Origin: Cordilura impudica
Taxonomy: Eukaryota; Arthropoda; Insecta; Diptera; Scathophagidae
Direction: 5' to 3'
Assembly (NCBI GenBank): GCA_963682025.1
Contig: OY821521.1
Span: 101,423,354-101,487,353, forward strand
Length of the DNA stretch: 64,000 bases
Below, piece by piece: positions 10,480 to 20,905 of this stretch. Within the stretch, counting starts at the first letter, position 1. Each line of letters begins with the position of its first letter. The notes under the pieces are model-generated. The model saw only the letters and a program-made list of their open reading frames with translations. It was not told the origin of the DNA and did not search any database. Made by a program: the position numbers and the translations under genes.

Positions 10480-11090
10480 ACCAATACACTCACACCTCAC
10501 ACCTTTTTGTCTTACTCTGTTTATCTGATTGTATTGTGAAATAGATTTTTACCCCCTTGAGCGTTAAGTTAAGCTTTTCTTTTGTTAATAAAAATTTAAA
10601 TGTTCTTAAAAAAAAACAATTCTGTAAGTTTGTCAACATGTTAAACTCACAGCACACCTAGTGGTTCCGCTTACTAAAAAAGCTCTGTCAATAGCATATA
10701 TACACTTGAATTTTTAAAATTAACGAAAAAGATTTGTGATTTTGCTAAACAAACGGCGAACTCGGCGGTTCTGCTTACTAAAAAGTTCTGTCAATAGCAA
10801 ATATATACTCGAATATTAAAAAAAAACAACTCTGTAAGTTTGTGAACGTGTTAAACTCACAGCACACCTAGCGGTTCTGCTTACTAAAAAAGCTCTGTCA
10901 ATGGCATATATACACTTGAATTTTTAAAATTAACGAAAAAGATTTGTGATTTTGCTAAACAGACAGCGAACTCGGCGGTTCTGCTTACTAAATACACCAA
11001 TACACTTACATATACCTCACACCGATTTTCGCTTACGCTGTTTTTGTGATTTTATTGTGAAATTGGATTTAACGCCCCTGGGCGCATAGA
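10480..11090 (+). repeat. About 211-bp tandem repeat inside hAT
   Basis: A block with CTGTAAGTTTGT, CTCACAGCACACCTAG and AAGATTTGTGATTTTGCTAAAC occurs at about 10615-10825 and again at about 10826-11000. An outer pair (AATACACTCACACC near 10485 and AATACACTTACATATACC near 10995, each followed by TTGTGAAAT) flanks it, so the array may be a nested duplication. It is non-coding. Confidence 0.7.
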
Positions 11091-11559
11091 TGTTTACACA
11101 TCAAAAATAAAATAGAAACAAGTAGAAACGTTATTATAAACCTTTTTTTATAAACTGAAATCAATTTCAATTAAATATTTTTTTATAATATAATTTTTTG
11201 TTATTTCTTTGTAATAAAGCAATACAAACATCTGAATTATTTGTTATCTATTTTTTTTTAATAAAATAATGAAAATTATAAATATTTTTTATTTAGTAAA
11301 AAAAAAACCGATTAATTTTTTTTTTAATTTAATTTTAATTTTACGAATAACCCGAAAACCGATTTTCAAAATATGTCGGTTTTTTGAATACTCTAGATAC
11401 GGTATCTGACGATAATAGGAAAGTTACAATCATTACAAAAAGGGTACAATAGTTTATAATTTTTTAATTTTAATTCCAAGATAACAGAAAATAAAAAAGA
11501 AAAATTTACCATGAAACATTGAAATATTAAACTTTAAAACTGAAACTTTAAATAAATCT

Positions 11560-11870
11560 AATATTGTGTGAGTTTATAAGTTATTAATATGTATAATCGG
11601 ACAAAAAATGGGCCGTATCCGACTAATGGGCGTATCAACCACTTACAAAGTAGATATTTAATATCATATAGCTGGAGTACTATATTAGAAAAGCATTGGG
11701 ACTTTATCTGAGTTCATGAGTTTTGAATGTGAGTAGTTGCCCTAAAAAATGGCAAGGACCAATGGCCGTGGCTCCTCCTATACAAAAAAATATGAAGTAC
11801 TATGAAAATGATAGCCTTGCAACTTTTGACAAGTACATTAGTTGATAATGTGAGTAGCCGTGGAAAATAT
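11560..11870 (+). repeat. GTGGGCG-rich degenerate tandem repeats (part 2)
   Basis: This continues the 7300-7800 array: units with GTGAGTTTATAAGTTATTAA, GGACAAAAAATGGGC and ATATCATATAGCTGGAGTACT. Removing the hAT insertion would join it to part 1. Confidence 0.65.
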
Positions 11871-11874
11871 GGGC

Positions 11875-12555
11875 GGATTCACCAAAATTTAAAATCGCCA
11901 AAATCAAAAGTCACAAAAAACAAAAATCTCAAAAATCGAAAATAACAAAAAACAAAAATTGTCAATGTCAAAAATCGGCAAAACCGAAACCCGCGAATAA
12001 CAGAAATCGCCAAAAAATAAAAATTACCCGAACCGAAAATTGAGAATAACAAAAATCGCAAAAAACAAAAATCGCCAAAACCGAAAATCGCGAATAGCAA
12101 AAATCGTCAAATCAAAAAATTGGCAAAATCAAAAATCGCAAAAAACAAAAATCGCCAAAAGCAAAAATCGCCAAAATCAAAAATCGCAAAAACCAAAAAT
12201 CACCAAAATTAAAATAGCAAAAAACAAAAATCGCCATATCTAAAATCGCCAAAACCGAAAATCGCGAATCACAAGAATAGCTAGAATCAAAAATCGTCTA
12301 AATCAAAAATTGCCAAAACCGACAATCGCGAATAATAAAAATCGCAACAAAAAGCACGCCAAAATCAAAAATAGCCAAAACCGAAAATCTCGAATAACAA
12401 AAATCGCCAAAGTCAAAAAACACCAATAATCAAAAATTGCAAAAAACAAAAATCATAAAAAGTCAAAAATCGCCAAAATTTTGCACAAAATGTTTTCCCA
12501 GTCTTTCTATTTCGTTACGATGGGTGAAGCGAAGCGCATCGGGTTATATATGTCA
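11875..12555 (+). repeat. Right arm of foldback-like element
   Basis: About 600 bp of degenerate CAAAAATCGCCAAAA units (with CCGAAAATCGCGAATAAC variants) end in an outer block with TTTCGTTACGATGGGTGAAG and CGAAGCGCATCGGG. Reading frames in it (for example 12040-12243 and 11879-12100) are products of the repeat and not genes. Confidence 0.8.
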
Positions 12556-12808
12556 TCTAATTGTATATCTGTAATCGAAACATTTTCAGAAGATATGGCT
12601 CTTGAAAGTTATATATTTCTGTGCTTTTTTTTAACTTTTAAGGCTCCATATAGAGTACGTGTGTAAAAAAAATTAAACAATTTAGAAGACCATTGGTCAA
12701 TTTGTTGATTTGTAACTTATCATTTAAGCTTAATTGGTATTTTGGGCCTATAAGCATCTAGTCGTTTTGTTTAAATTTTTAATTGTTGTTGTTTGCTCTT
12801 AATATGAG

Positions 12809-13160
12809 CATTGCAGGTAAGTCGCCGATCGAGGACCATTCCTAGATATTTAGATTTTTCTTGTGTGGGAATTACGTTACCATTTATTGTTACAGTAGGA
12901 CAATTACCAGCTCTAGCACAAATGTTATATGATTGGATTTGTCAGCATTTAGATTAATATTTAACAATAGTTTGGTTAATTTCATCCAGTTCAATTTGTA
13001 CAAATTGTGACGCTTCAACTGTAGGTTCGCTTGTAGGTAAAATCGTAATATCATCTGCATGTGTAACCAGCATTACATTGTCGTTTGTGGGCATATCCGC
13101 AGTATATAATGTGTACAGAATTGGACCAAGTACACTACCTGTGGTGTTACAGCATTTATT
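12809..13160 (-). pseudogene. Jockey-like LINE reverse transcriptase fragment
   Basis: Reading the minus strand from about 13155 gives the G-S-V-L-G-P-I-L-Y-T-L-Y-T-A-D-M-P block of the RT palm. A degenerate catalytic box A-D-D-I follows after H, then P-T-V-T-I-N-G-N-V-I-P and K-Y-L-G-M-V-L-D-R-R-L-T beyond the palm. It is truncated at both ends with several stops. Confidence 0.8.
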
Positions 13161-13199
13161 TCATATAAATCCGAAATTTTTTCGCTGAATTTGATGTAA

Positions 13200-13650
13200 A
13201 AATATCTATTAGAGAGATAGCTTTTAAAAAACAGATGCAGTCAAAAACTTTTTTTTATATTGTACAGTAGTCCTAAATGTCAAACTCTCTCAAAGGTTTG
13301 CTGAATGTGTGTGTGTCCATATGAATATATTTCAATGAAATTAAAATTGGTGAAAATTGTTGGATATTCAGACCTAGTGCGATCGACTTAAATTGCCTAA
13401 GCACCAGATTATTACATAGATCTCGGTCAAATTTGGTTTATATATGTTTGATACACCCATTAAACAGTAGTCCAAAAATAAACATTTTTATCCAAAATCT
13501 ATCAAAAAACAAAAATATTGCTTAGATATTTTTAATATTTTCTGTATCCAATTAGCTGGACCGTTCTCTAAACTAATCGTATAGGATATCGTATAATAGG
13601 TCTAGACCGAGTGAAATTTTCTTACTTCTTAGACTTCACATATTCGCACA
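13200..13650 (-). repeat. DR1 dispersed repeat, inverted copy
   Basis: Segments such as GATCTCGGTCAAATTTGGTTTATATATG and AGTAGTCCAAAAATAAA are the complement of the 62330-62430 part of the longest DR1 copy, and GTATAATAGGTCTAGACCGA ends it. No genes. Confidence 0.65.
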
Positions 13651-14870
13651 AATGTAAAACCAGAATCATACATATTGTATGTTGAATTTTTGGTACAACG
13701 AAGTTGTGCTATTTAACATGCGCATGTAACTGTACTGTAAGGAACTTATCTCTGCAGTTCTAAAGTTAACATACAACATAAACAAGTTTTATGCATGTAA
13801 CTGATGTATGTATGTACATACATTGTACATATATATGTGCTAAATATTTTTAGTAATTTATGATATCAAATCAACAGATATCGAATGACCTTGATGAAAT
13901 TAAAGAAAATCAAAAAGGGTTAAAAAGAATTCTTAAAACTGTAAAAACAATAAAATCAGTAAACAACGAATTTGTGATGCACTACGATAAAATATATGTA
14001 AAGTTTAGGGTCAATACAATATTTTGCTATATAATTCATTTCACTTTAAAAAAATTTATTGATTTACATTTTTAATCGTTAGAGTTCAAAAGTTTTGAGT
14101 CTGCGGCATTTCAAAAATTGTTATTGCATTCAATCGAACTATTTTACCATTTTTATGACCTAAACTCCTGAATTACATTCTTATTCTTATAGCTAAAATT
14201 TTACGTTTGTCTAGAAATTTTATATAGAAAATAGTCAGTTTTTAAAATAATTTACAAACAATTTTTCTAGCCAAACGTAACGGTAAAATTATATAACATG
14301 ACTATTAAATAATTACTTTTAAGCAAATTGTTTTAAAAGAGTTTTGGTCTATATTCTGCAAGACAGCGCTATTTTGGGTTGAGTCACAAACCCTCTTATG
14401 TAACCAACAACTGTAAAATATAAACCCTAATTTTTTAACTTTAAGTAAAAAAACATTTTTGATTTCACTTAAGAGTTAATCTAAATTTTGAAAAAAAATT
14501 TAATAGTTGATATTGAGAAATATAAAATAAGGAATGCCTGACAACCAAATGCGATCCAAGTCGAAAATGGAGAGCTTTAAATTTGATCAGCTCAAGAAAA
14601 ATGCTTTATACGAGTAATAACGAGTATGAAGTATGGTTGCGATAAAAATTTGAATATATTTTATATACAAAAAGAAATAATTCATCTACAGAAACAACTT
14701 AAAATCTCTTTCATTAAATTCATATTTTTGGACAAATTAACATATTTTAACTCAAATAATAATTTTAAATTCATATAATGAAGTTAAAACAAAACAAACA
14801 ACATAATTAAAAAAAAATTAAACAAAATTATCATTATTTAAATGTGAAACTTGTGTAATCATACCCTCAA
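13651..14870. other. AT-rich intergenic DNA
   Basis: No recognisable gene or transposon. A 71-codon plus-strand frame at 13860-14075 is Lys/Asn/Ile-rich, as AT-rich DNA gives by chance. Confidence 0.5.
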
Positions 14871-14874
14871 CCAA

Positions 14875-15240
14875 TTTTTCAAATTCCTGAATTTAATAAG
14901 ATAAATATAGTATTAAAGAATCTTTTGCGGTGTTCATGCTTCGTGTGCTTTAAATACGAAAAGGCGGATTCACATAAATAAGTGGAACCAGAATATAAGT
15001 GGACTGACAACACTTTTTTATGTTTTTATACTTCTTGCGACAAAGTGATTTCTTCCGATTCTTTAGCTTTAAAAGTACGCCGGAATGAAGTGTTAAATTT
15101 ATTGTTGAAGAGCATTATTAACAAAGCGGAAAGCTTTTTGGGCAATATCTGACAATCATCTGACACCTTCTGACGAAATGAAATCTTCCATAATATTTTC
15201 AATTTCTACTCTGTACTAATCAATATTGCAAGCGGAATAT
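14875..15240 (-). pseudogene. hAT-derived transposase C-terminal remnant
   Basis: On the minus strand a Ser/Glu-rich segment with S-F-R-R-T-F-K-A-K-E-S-E-E is followed, after a stop, by the block T-Y-L-C-E-S-A-F-S-Y-L-K-H then H-R-K-R. This is the hallmark of the C-terminal dimerisation region of hAT-derived proteins of the SCAND3/FAM200/ZBED5 type. Stops and frame changes are present. It is not the missing C-terminus of the 7870-11395 element, being 3.5 kb away and on the other strand. Confidence 0.7.
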
Positions 15241-15459
15241 CATACCCTTCCAAATTGTCCATCAGATTGGCAAAGAAATTAAAATGGTCTAAATTGAAAT
15301 ATTTCGATTCTAGTAGTCACGTGTTATAAAACGAAATGTAATTTGTATCAAAAAATATGATGTAAATTAAAAATTAAAATGTTTACATACAACTTTCAAA
15401 AGTTTTAAATGGATTAATACATCTTACTGTATGACAGTACATATATACCTCATATAAAT

Positions 15460-16065
15460 ACTTTAATATATTGGCCATCTGTTTTAAATCCAACCATATT
15501 GGCCGAGGACACCAATGGGCATACAAAATTAGGTGAAATCAAATTAGAGTGAAATTGTTATGTATTTTTGCTTGCAAATATATTAAAGTTCATATGGGAT
15601 GCGACTGGGGCCAAATACGACTTGATCATGACCATATCTGATGAGGATATTTATATTTTCAAAAAACATATACAAACAAAATTTCAGTTCAAAATGTCAT
15701 ATTTATAAACCTACAGTGTTTATTTTTTAACCAGGTGGTTTATGGATAAAAAGCAATACTAACCAAATTTGATAAAAATATTTATATACAGAATTTTAAG
15801 ATAATTTAAATTGATATTATAAGGGACATTTGTAAGGGGGCTAGGTCTGAACATTAACTGAGTTCCTCCAATTTCAATGACTCCTTAGATTTTCTTAGAT
15901 AGATCAAAGCATATCTTCATAATTGCTTTTGTACAAAGTATACATGGTCACACAGACAGACGAAGGAACATACATCGATAAATATACTCAGGGAGAGATT
16001 CTGTGTCGATCGGGTCAAGAAATTTTAATAGTAACAAGCATCAGCACAAACTCATTACACCTCAT
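15460..16065 (+). repeat. DR1 dispersed repeat, diverged copy
   Basis: Recognised by AAAGTTCATATGGGATGCGACT, CATATACAAACAAAATTT, ACATTTGTAAGGGGGCTAGG and CACACAGACAGACGAAGG in the same order as in the 61985-62755 copy. No genes. Confidence 0.65.
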
Positions 16066-16583
16066 TACAAAGAGTGGAATTAGTAATATAAAAAAAAAAA
16101 CACTTCATATAAGAAAAGAAAGGATACTATTTTTAGCAAAAAGAAACATGCAATGCAGTTTTCTGTAATCGAAAGGTATTTTTTTTTATTTATTTATAAA
16201 AACATACACGAACTTTTAAAATAAAAAAACTTTTTTGTAGCCTGAGCTGACATTTTAATAGCAAAAACCGTTCAATCAAATGAATACTCAACCGTAATAG
16301 GGATGTCTGTATGTGCGAGTATATAGGTTGTTAAACAACATCACATGCTGTTGCAGACAATGAAGAAACAGTTAACTATCTGTATCGATACGTACAGGTT
16401 AAAGTAGCTAATAATTAATTTATGTTGTCCTGTCAGGCTGCTTTAAGGTAACACTATAGGTTTATTCGTCTGGAGATCAAGGTCGATCATTTAGAATCTT
16501 AAAGCTAGTTATGTTCTGTTCAGAAATGGTATTCCTGTTTTTATGGAGCAAGTATTGTTTGGCTTCCTGTACTCTAACACGAC
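16066..16583. other. Upstream region of the secreted-protein gene
   Basis: No coding sequence. It is slightly less AT-rich than its surroundings and may hold control elements for the gene at 16752, but no specific factor site can be assigned. Confidence 0.4.
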
Positions 16584-16620
16584 TATAAATATGTTTGTGA
16601 GTGCAGAATTAACTCACAGT
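16584..16620 (+). promoter_or_regulatory. TATA box and predicted start site
   Basis: TATAAATA at 16584-16591 is followed about 30 bp later by TCACAGT (16614-16620), a partial match to the insect initiator. A start near 16616 would give a 5' leader of about 135 nt, with no upstream intron needed. Confidence 0.6.
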
Positions 16621-16751
16621 ATCCAGTGAACTTCTTACGAGGCATCATTCATCATATCGCTATAGAACAGTCGGATGAAAGAAGCAGTAGCTAAGAGGTT
16701 TTAAACTAAGATTTTCATATACTATACATATTTAAATTAATTATCAACAAC

Positions 16752-19481
16752 ATGAGAATGTTTCTGCTGAGTTTACTAGCCATTGGATGTACCCAAGCAT
16801 TTACAGTTGGTAGTCCTTATAGTTCGGCCTATTGGACATATAATCCGGCACGTGGTGAATTTCCGGTAGGAAGATCTGTAAGTCAGGGCTATTTGCGCTA
16901 TTTTGATAATAGTGGAAATGAACGTTTAGTTACCTATAATTATCCAGAGCCACTATATGGTGTACGTCAGCTCAGCTACGTGAGTGGCGGACAAAGCAGT
17001 AGCAGCCCAGTCTTTGGAGCATTTGGCCAAGATGATTCCATTGAATTTGCGAAGGCTCGTGAGGCTCACTTCCGTGCTTGGGCTTTGCAACAATATCAGG
17101 CTTTGAAATGTGAAATGGACGCTATAAGAGCTGAAGGTAAAGAGCCGTCTGCTGATATGTATTTGAAATTCCAGCCGTTACAAAAAATTGCTTTTACTGC
17201 GGATTATACGACAATCTCCGATATTCCTGAGGTAAAACAAATTCGTGAAGATCATCTACGAATTTGGAACGAAGCGCTCAATAAGAACTTACAAGCGGAT
17301 ACTGGTCGGTCCACTTATCAGCAGTCAATTGTAAATGATAACCAAGGAGAGTTTAAGACTTATTACGGCCAACCTTCATCTACTCTAGCAACCGTTGAAG
17401 GAACACCGGAACAAAAACAGGCTCATGACGAAAGTTTACGCATTCACAGTGAACAAATAGCCCATTTAAGACAATTGGAATTGCAACATCAACAGCAATT
17501 TCAACAAAAACAAGCTGAACAGCATGCTGAACAACAAGCTGAAGCATTAACTGAATTTGAACGTGCTAAACAGGAACATTTACGTTTATGGAATGAAGCA
17601 AAATTACGCGCTGAACAGCCTAGTTTCAATATTCATGGTGTTGCAGGAACGACGAATAAAGAGAATGAAAGAGCCGCAAAAGAACAGATCTCTGCATTGA
17701 AATACGATCAAATTGCTCATCATCAAGAAGAATTAAATAAAAAAGCTGCCGAAATTCAAAAGGCCCACGAAGAGCATTTACGTTTGGTAAGTGAAGCAAC
17801 TCAGAGCATACATGGTGCAGAAGGGCACAATAAGGAAATTGAGCAAACTATAGGAAATCAACAAGTTCTTGATACTCCCGAAGTTATACGAGCTCGTGAA
17901 GAACATTTACGCCTAGTTAATGAAGCAAAGTTAAGAGCTGAACTCGCTGAACAACAAGAACTCAAACATAAACAGCAACCAATACAATATATTGGCGAAC
18001 AGTCCAAATATCTTCCAGCTAAAATAGAAGCAACTGCTAAAAACTACGAAGCAGCAGGTACACAACCGATTTCTGAATCAAAAGATATCTCAAATATTGC
18101 TCAACAGCACCATACATATCAAACAGATTTCCAAAAGGCTCGTGATGATCATATACGTTTAGTGAATGAAGCCACCAACAAAATAAAAGCAGCCGAAGAA
18201 CATATCAAACAACTGGAGGCACAACAACAGAGCAGCACAAAATCTCATATTCATCAAGAACATTATCAACAGCAAAGTTCTTCTCAATCAAGTGAAACCC
18301 ATCACAATATCGAAGAAACTCCGGAAGTTAAACGTGCTCGCGAAGAACATCTGCGTATATTCAATACAGTAAAGTCACAAAACGAACAAGAAGAAGCTAA
18401 ATTGACAGAAATGAAATCATCTGGCATCATTTCAAAGCCCCTGACAAATGATGAAGAATTAGAAAAGATCAAGGAAGAAGAACGTCTTAAGGAAGAAAGG
18501 AGACTTCTAGAATTGCAAGGCTTACGCGAGGCGGAACGATTGCAAGAGGAGTACAGGCAATCAGAATTGGAACGTATACGTGAAGCCGAACGTTTGGCCG
18601 GGGAACAGGAAAAAATAAAAGCAGAACTAAAGATTTTGAAGACAGAAGATGACAACCAATTGCGATTGGACAAATTGCAGGAACAAGATGAATTGAAGAA
18701 GCTACAACAACTTGATTCTGAAGATAATAAACAAACCGAAATTCAAGATGCCGTGCCATTAATACAACCAGAGGCGAGACATATAGGATTAGAAGAACTT
18801 CGTGAGGCGGAACGTCTGCAGGAGCAGTACAGGCAAATTGAATTGGAACGTATGCGTGAAGCCAAACGTTTGGCCGAAGAACAACAACAAATAGAAGCAG
18901 AACTAAAGCTTGTGAAAATAGAAGATGAGAATCGGTTTCAAATGGAAAAATTGCAAGAAGAAAGACGTTTAAAGCAAGAACAAGAGGAATTGCAGAAACA
19001 ACAACAACTTGACACTGAAGAACAGAAAGGAGCACATCCAATTACCAAATCATTCGAGCAAATTCATGCTCAGCAACACAAATATGCCAACAACCCATAC
19101 TTAAGAGCATATCCAATTAAGAGTCATGGGCAACAGTTCTTATATAGCAATAATCCATTCCTTAAATCAAGTTTATATCAAACCCCAATTGTATACTATC
19201 CCGTCACAATTACTCCAAATAATATCCCAGTTCAACCAACAAATATTCCCGTTGCCCGTTATATACAATCCTCTCAACATCTCAATACTGGATCAAAACA
19301 GCAACATTTAAAAGATGACTTTAAATTAAATAAATTCTCGAATTCTGCCAGCACACAACCAGCCGATACTGCTGTTGCTCTAGGTGCACTACAAAGAGCC
19401 AACAACGAACATTTCCGTGCTCACGAACAGGCATTGCAACAGCTGCGTTGGGCTAGACTTCAAAATCCTGATTGCAATTAA
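16752..19481 (+). CDS. Secreted motif-repeat coiled-coil protein (909 aa)
   Basis: Intact single-exon gene. The start ATG (context ATCAACAAC-ATG) fits the fly consensus and gives a signal peptide, probably cut after residue 16 (C-T-Q-A). Residues 17-95 are Tyr/Gly/Ser-rich. Nine copies of a 12-15 residue motif of the form A-[R/K]-x-E-H-[L/F]-R-[L/A/I]-x-N-E-A lie near residues 98, 160, 220, 268, 335, 376, 459, 524 and 880. Residues 565-760 form a charged coiled coil with two copies of a repeat of about 90 residues (590-655 and 683-757). Residues 775-845 are Pro/Tyr/Asn-rich. There is no membrane segment, and Cys is rare (three in the precursor). The A-x-x-H-F-x-A-H style motif recalls low-complexity insect cuticle or extracellular-matrix proteins, but the function is not established and I do not recognise the gene. 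Confidence 0.9.
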   Translation: MRMFLLSLLAIGCTQAFTVGSPYSSAYWTYNPARGEFPVGRSVSQGYLRYFDNSGNERLVTYNYPEPLYGVRQLSYVSGGQSSSSPVFGAFGQDDSIEFAKAREAHFRAWALQQYQALKCEMDAIRAEGKEPSADMYLKFQPLQKIAFTADYTTISDIPEVKQIREDHLRIWNEALNKNLQADTGRSTYQQSIVNDNQGEFKTYYGQPSSTLATVEGTPEQKQAHDESLRIHSEQIAHLRQLELQHQQQFQQKQAEQHAEQQAEALTEFERAKQEHLRLWNEAKLRAEQPSFNIHGVAGTTNKENERAAKEQISALKYDQIAHHQEELNKKAAEIQKAHEEHLRLVSEATQSIHGAEGHNKEIEQTIGNQQVLDTPEVIRAREEHLRLVNEAKLRAELAEQQELKHKQQPIQYIGEQSKYLPAKIEATAKNYEAAGTQPISESKDISNIAQQHHTYQTDFQKARDDHIRLVNEATNKIKAAEEHIKQLEAQQQSSTKSHIHQEHYQQQSSSQSSETHHNIEETPEVKRAREEHLRIFNTVKSQNEQEEAKLTEMKSSGIISKPLTNDEELEKIKEEERLKEERRLLELQGLREAERLQEEYRQSELERIREAERLAGEQEKIKAELKILKTEDDNQLRLDKLQEQDELKKLQQLDSEDNKQTEIQDAVPLIQPEARHIGLEELREAERLQEQYRQIELERMREAKRLAEEQQQIEAELKLVKIEDENRFQMEKLQEERRLKQEQEELQKQQQLDTEEQKGAHPITKSFEQIHAQQHKYANNPYLRAYPIKSHGQQFLYSNNPFLKSSLYQTPIVYYPVTITPNNIPVQPTNIPVARYIQSSQHLNTGSKQQHLKDDFKLNKFSNSASTQPADTAVALGALQRANNEHFRAHEQALQQLRWARLQNPDCN

Positions 19482-19666
19482 ATTTGTATTGCGAAAATCT
19501 ATGACTGAATCACTGATAACGGATGGCAAAATAAGCATAAGTTTTACTGATTTTTTAAAGTTTTAATGGTAAAAAAAACAATTATATTTCGTTAAGTCCT
19601 TAAAACATGATTATGATTAACTATATTTTATTATTTAAGCATTACAATTGAATTAAATTAAACGCT

Positions 19667-19672
19667 AATAAA
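19667..19672 (+). terminator. Poly(A) signal of the secreted-protein gene
   Basis: AATAAA, 186 bp after the stop codon, is the first canonical signal downstream and predicts a short 3' UTR. Confidence 0.65.
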
Positions 19673-19689
19673 AATTAGTTTAAAAAACT

Positions 19690-20460
19690 ACAAAAATATA
19701 TGTTCGAATTTAGCTATAGTTTTCATCATTAAACAGCCTCTAGATTTTGAGATCGTGCAACCTGTTTCAACTTCATTTTGCGACTTCTTTTCTTTAATAC
19801 AAACAAAAGGGATCGTCATATTATTTATTGTATTTTTGTTAATTTTTGAAATCATAAATCAACCGAATCTCTCATAAAACAAATGATTATATTTGTCAGA
19901 TATTTTTTATTATTATTTATTTATAAAAATAATAAAATAATGTATAACGAAGCAAAAATTTCTGTGAAACATGCGATCACTGTTGATCGTACGAAAGCTC
20001 TAGTACTAATGAAAACATAAAGATCTATAACATATTCTCGTATATTGCGATCGCTCATATACAGCCAGTTGACAACTAATCCAAATTACAAATTATTTTG
20101 CAATCCAGTCAAGTTGTACAACAAATTGCAACATTAATTAAAAAAACGTCCTATACCTTGTTTTTGTTTCAAAAATTTCCTAACTGCCGATTAGAAGTAT
20201 ATATTGTAGGATATCTTATCTATCTATATATGTACATGTACGAGTATTACGACATAGAGCAGAGCAGCGAACTCGTATCTAAACATCTTTATACCCTCTT
20301 TTATTAACCTACCCCTCATAGGGGCATCTCAACCGAATTTTACTGTCACAACAGATTCGGTTGCCACAACTGAGACTCGATTGTAGAAGTCGAAGTAGCT
20401 AAACTGTTAGTTAACTTATTTATTGGTTGAAACAAACAGAACATTTTATTAACTCGGTTT
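19690..20460. other. AT-rich intergenic DNA
   Basis: No recognised gene. Short plus-strand frames near 20098-20307 are of chance composition. Confidence 0.5.
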
Positions 20461-20464
20461 TACC

Positions 20465-20905
20465 TAATTTTTATACCCTCCACACTAATATGCAGATGGT
20501 ATCTAAGTATATAAGTTTGTCATTCCATTTATAGTAATTAGAGGAAAAATTGGACCCTATAAAATGAATATAACATGCGGAGTTGATACAGCTTTGTCCG
20601 TCCGTCCTTCTGTTGAAATCACGATTACGCCCTCGATAATTTTTCTGGGTTGTTCACTTTTAATGAGAATAATTCACTAACATCCTGGACAGGCTTCTAT
20701 TTAATATTGTCAAAATCGGTTTAATAGGTCTCAAGATATCAATAAAAAAGTAGAAAAAGGCTAAAAAAAAAAAAAATATATTATTTTCCATGTTGTTCTT
20801 GTTATAGTTGCTATTCAAAAATTTTTTTTATGTGTGTCATAGCTGTTATTGTTGTTGGTTTTGTGGTCGTTGAATTTGTAGCATTTGCTTTACGAGTCTG
20901 TCTGT
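20465..20905 (-). repeat. DR2 dispersed fly repeat
   Basis: It starts TTTTTATACCCTCCACAC and contains GTCCGTCCGTCCTTCTGTTGAAATCAC and TTGTTGTTGGTTTTGTGGTCG. It is the diverged reverse complement of 62780-63300. Similar TATACCCTCCAC-to-GTCCGTCTGTCTGT blocks are common between fly genes. The class was not determined. Confidence 0.7.

Larger units (their letters stand above)
7870..11395 (+). mobile_element. hAT-superfamily transposon, decayed, with TIRs
   Basis: The TIRs are TAGAGTATTCAAAAACCG at 7870 and its near-perfect complement ending at 11395; the right copy has one extra A. Subterminal CCGGTTAACCGGTT motifs follow the left TIR and related CCGAAAACCG the right. The 3.5-kb body carries a BED-finger hAT transposase pseudogene (8651-9635), two minisatellite regions and a PIF-like MITE insertion (8038-8325). 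An imperfect 8-bp target duplication flanks it. It interrupts GTGGGCG repeats of the surrounding foldback-like element. Confidence 0.85.
5676..12555. mobile_element. Foldback-like element with long inverted arms, interrupted by hAT
   Basis: The left arm (about 5690-5880) and right arm (about 11875-12555) are inverted copies. Each has an outer block with GATGGG-CTTCGCT and CATCGTAACGAAAT, followed inward by many degenerate copies of a 9-10 bp AAAATCGCC-type unit. The inner part holds a 1.2-kb long-TIR element (6057-7288) and GTGGGCG-rich repeats (7300-7800 and 11560-11870) that are split by a hAT insertion (7870-11395). No transposase of its own was seen. Limits are approximate because no target duplication could be fixed. 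Confidence 0.6.

Noticed and set aside
11879..12243. Lys/Gln-rich and Phe-rich frames on both strands
   Set aside because: They arise directly from the AAAATCGCC-type repeat of the foldback arm.
11875..12480. Regular short repeats as a possible CRISPR array
   Set aside because: Units are 9-10 bp, degenerate and contiguous without unique spacers; the genome is clearly an insect's.
18302..19041. Two minus-strand frames of 123 and 184 codons
   Set aside because: They lie wholly inside the intact secreted-protein gene on the plus strand and mirror its Q/E-rich codons; they are antisense shadows.
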